From positions 5,675,001 through 5,739,000 of the forward strand of contig NZ_CP137573.1 in assembly GCF_033343995.1 (NCBI RefSeq): DNA of 64,000 nucleotides, in the 5' to 3' direction. The stretch is from Streptomyces sp. HUAS YS2. Lineage in GTDB: Bacteria; Actinomycetota; Actinomycetes; Streptomycetales; Streptomycetaceae. Each line of letters starts with the position of its first letter. Positions within the stretch are counted from its first letter, which is position 1. This document shows positions 63,211 through 64,000 of the stretch, piece after piece. The position numbers and the translations under genes are program-made. Under the pieces are notes generated by a model, which searched no databases, was not told where the DNA came from, and was given only the letters and a program-made list of their open reading frames with translations.

Positions 63211-64000
63211 TCAGGCCGTCAGGTGCCCGCGGATCCGGTCCACCACGTCGTCCGGGATCCCCAGGCCCTCCCGTACGTACTTCTCCATCGAGCCGTGCCG
63301 CACCGCGACCTCGTCCAGGGCAGCCGCCAGGTACTCCGGCGCGACCCCGATGATCGCCAGCGCCAGCTCCGGGTCGCCGCCCTGCGCCGTGAAGCCCTCC
63401 ACCAGCGGCGCGAACGCCTGGCGCACCGCCGGGTTCACCGACAGGTACTCCTCCCGGAGCGTCGCCTCGTCCGCGCCGAGCAGTGCCAGCACGATCGCCG
63501 CCGCCCACCCCGTACGGTCCTTGCCCGCCGTGCAGTGGAAGAGCAGCGGGGTCGCCGCCGGGTCCGCCAGTTCCGTCAGGAGCGTCCGGTACGAGGCCCG
63601 CGCCGAGTCCGTCGACACGAACGCCCGGTAGGTGTTCTCGAAGGCCCGCCGCACCCTGCCCCCGCCGAGCGTCTGTTCCGCCAGCGCCGGGTCGGCGAGC
63701 AGCCGCTTCAGCCGGGCCGCCGGCGGAAGCCCGCTGGCCGCCAGATGATCGGCGAGCACGTCCGCCAGGACCACCCGGCTGCCCGCCGGGACGTGGTCCG
63801 GCCGGTCCGTCCGTTCGCCCTCGGTGCGGAAGTCCACCACCGTGCGGATGCCGAGGGCCGCCACGATCCCGTCCGCCGGGTCCAGCCGGTCCAGTTGCCC
63901 GGAACGGAAGAGCAGCCCCGGGCGGACCGTACGGCCGCCGGCGAGCGGCAGGCTCCCCAGGTCGCGGAGGTTGGCCACGGTGGTCGCGGGGATGGCGGGC
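63211..64000 (-). CDS. Tyrosine-specific protein phosphatase, PtpB/Y_phosphatase3 type (5' end outside window)
   Basis: At least 263 residues are visible; the frame is open to the window edge (PAIPATTVANLRDLG), and the family usually begins 10-15 residues before this, so the true start is beyond 64000. The active-site loop is HCTAGKDRTG (C-x5-R). ANLRDLGSLPLAGGRTVRPGLLFRSGQL, VVDFRTEGERTDRPD and REEYLSVNPAVRQ are family marks. Relatives remove phosphate from tyrosine, and from phosphoinositides in mycobacterial PtpB. It lies upstream of the sigma-like gene on the same strand, 56 bases away. Confidence 0.9.
   Translation of the reverse strand, partial: PAIPATTVANLRDLGSLPLAGGRTVRPGLLFRSGQLDRLDPADGIVAALGIRTVVDFRTEGERTDRPDHVPAGSRVVLADVLADHLAASGLPPAARLKRLLADPALAEQTLGGGRVRRAFENTYRAFVSTDSARASYRTLLTELADPAATPLLFHCTAGKDRTGWAAAIVLALLGADEATLREEYLSVNPAVRQAFAPLVEGFTAQGGDPELALAIIGVAPEYLAAALDEVAVRHGSMEKYVREGLGIPDDVVDRIRGHLTA

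Overview
The window is a piece of a Streptomyces chromosome. GC content is very high with strong third-position G/C bias, many starts are GTG, and the gene set is typical of the Streptomyces core: glnA2, glnE, a maltose ABC operon with LacI regulators and no ATPase, a SARP/AfsR-type regulator, an F420 reductase and panB. I saw no rRNA, tRNA, CRISPR array, insertion sequence or prophage. About 60 protein genes are supported. Many have a -10-like hexamer of form TANNNT only 6-8 bases before the start codon, suggesting leaderless mRNAs.

Layout. 1-4445: iron and heme. efeB (cut by the window edge) and efeO, and a heme oxygenase, each lie behind a probable iron box; between them are a protein of unknown function and a PhzF-like enzyme. 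4496-5649: map and a small conserved protein. 5646-7576: an ECF sigma factor and its zinc-binding anti-sigma factor, divergent from a cupredoxin lipoprotein; both promoters carry the same bipartite motif. 7570-11453: an MFS exporter, an unknown protein, npdG, a small membrane protein and a site-2 protease. 11622-18207: a large SARP/NB-ARC/TPR regulator, a DrrAB-type ABC exporter preceded by a helically phased array of short repeats, and panB. 18368-20674: a drug-exporter MFS gene with a TetR-type operator and a TetR gene. 20846-27697: an EEP-family protein, nadE, membrane and hydrolase genes, a CBS protein and a DUF305/DUF3105 pair.

27928-36065: glnA2 and glnE flank a variable stretch. It holds a HEAT-like remnant, a membrane protein, an orphan C-terminal fragment, a beta-trefoil lectin split into two overlapping frames, and small enzymes. 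36089-39877: a TetR regulator divergent from an amine/amino-acid permease and amidohydrolase pair, with a long palindrome between them. 39924-40832: a PAP2-type membrane phosphatase.

40936-57035: a starch and maltodextrin locus. Two paralogous pairs of LacI regulator and GH13 alpha-glucosidase face away from each other around malEFG. They are followed by a secreted alpha-amylase with a starch-binding domain and a giant secreted amylase-pullulanase fusion. The logic is extracellular hydrolysis of starch and branched glucan, uptake of maltodextrin by MalEFG (ATPase elsewhere, probably MsiK), intracellular hydrolysis by the two glucosidases, and repression by LacI/MalR at CTTGCAG-type sites.

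57092-64000: GNAT and CHMI-like enzymes; a TetR gene divergent from a membrane protein, sharing one operator; an operon of a ferritin-like putative diiron protein and a membrane-anchored ferredoxin reductase; a sigma-like transmembrane protein; and the start of a tyrosine phosphatase gene.

The strongest leads for undescribed biology are the head-to-head ECF promoter pair with its 9-bp array (6961-7090), the diiron-protein/reductase operon (59200-61193), the phased TGTCGG array upstream of the ABC exporter (17203-17271), and the sigma-like membrane protein (61268-63154).
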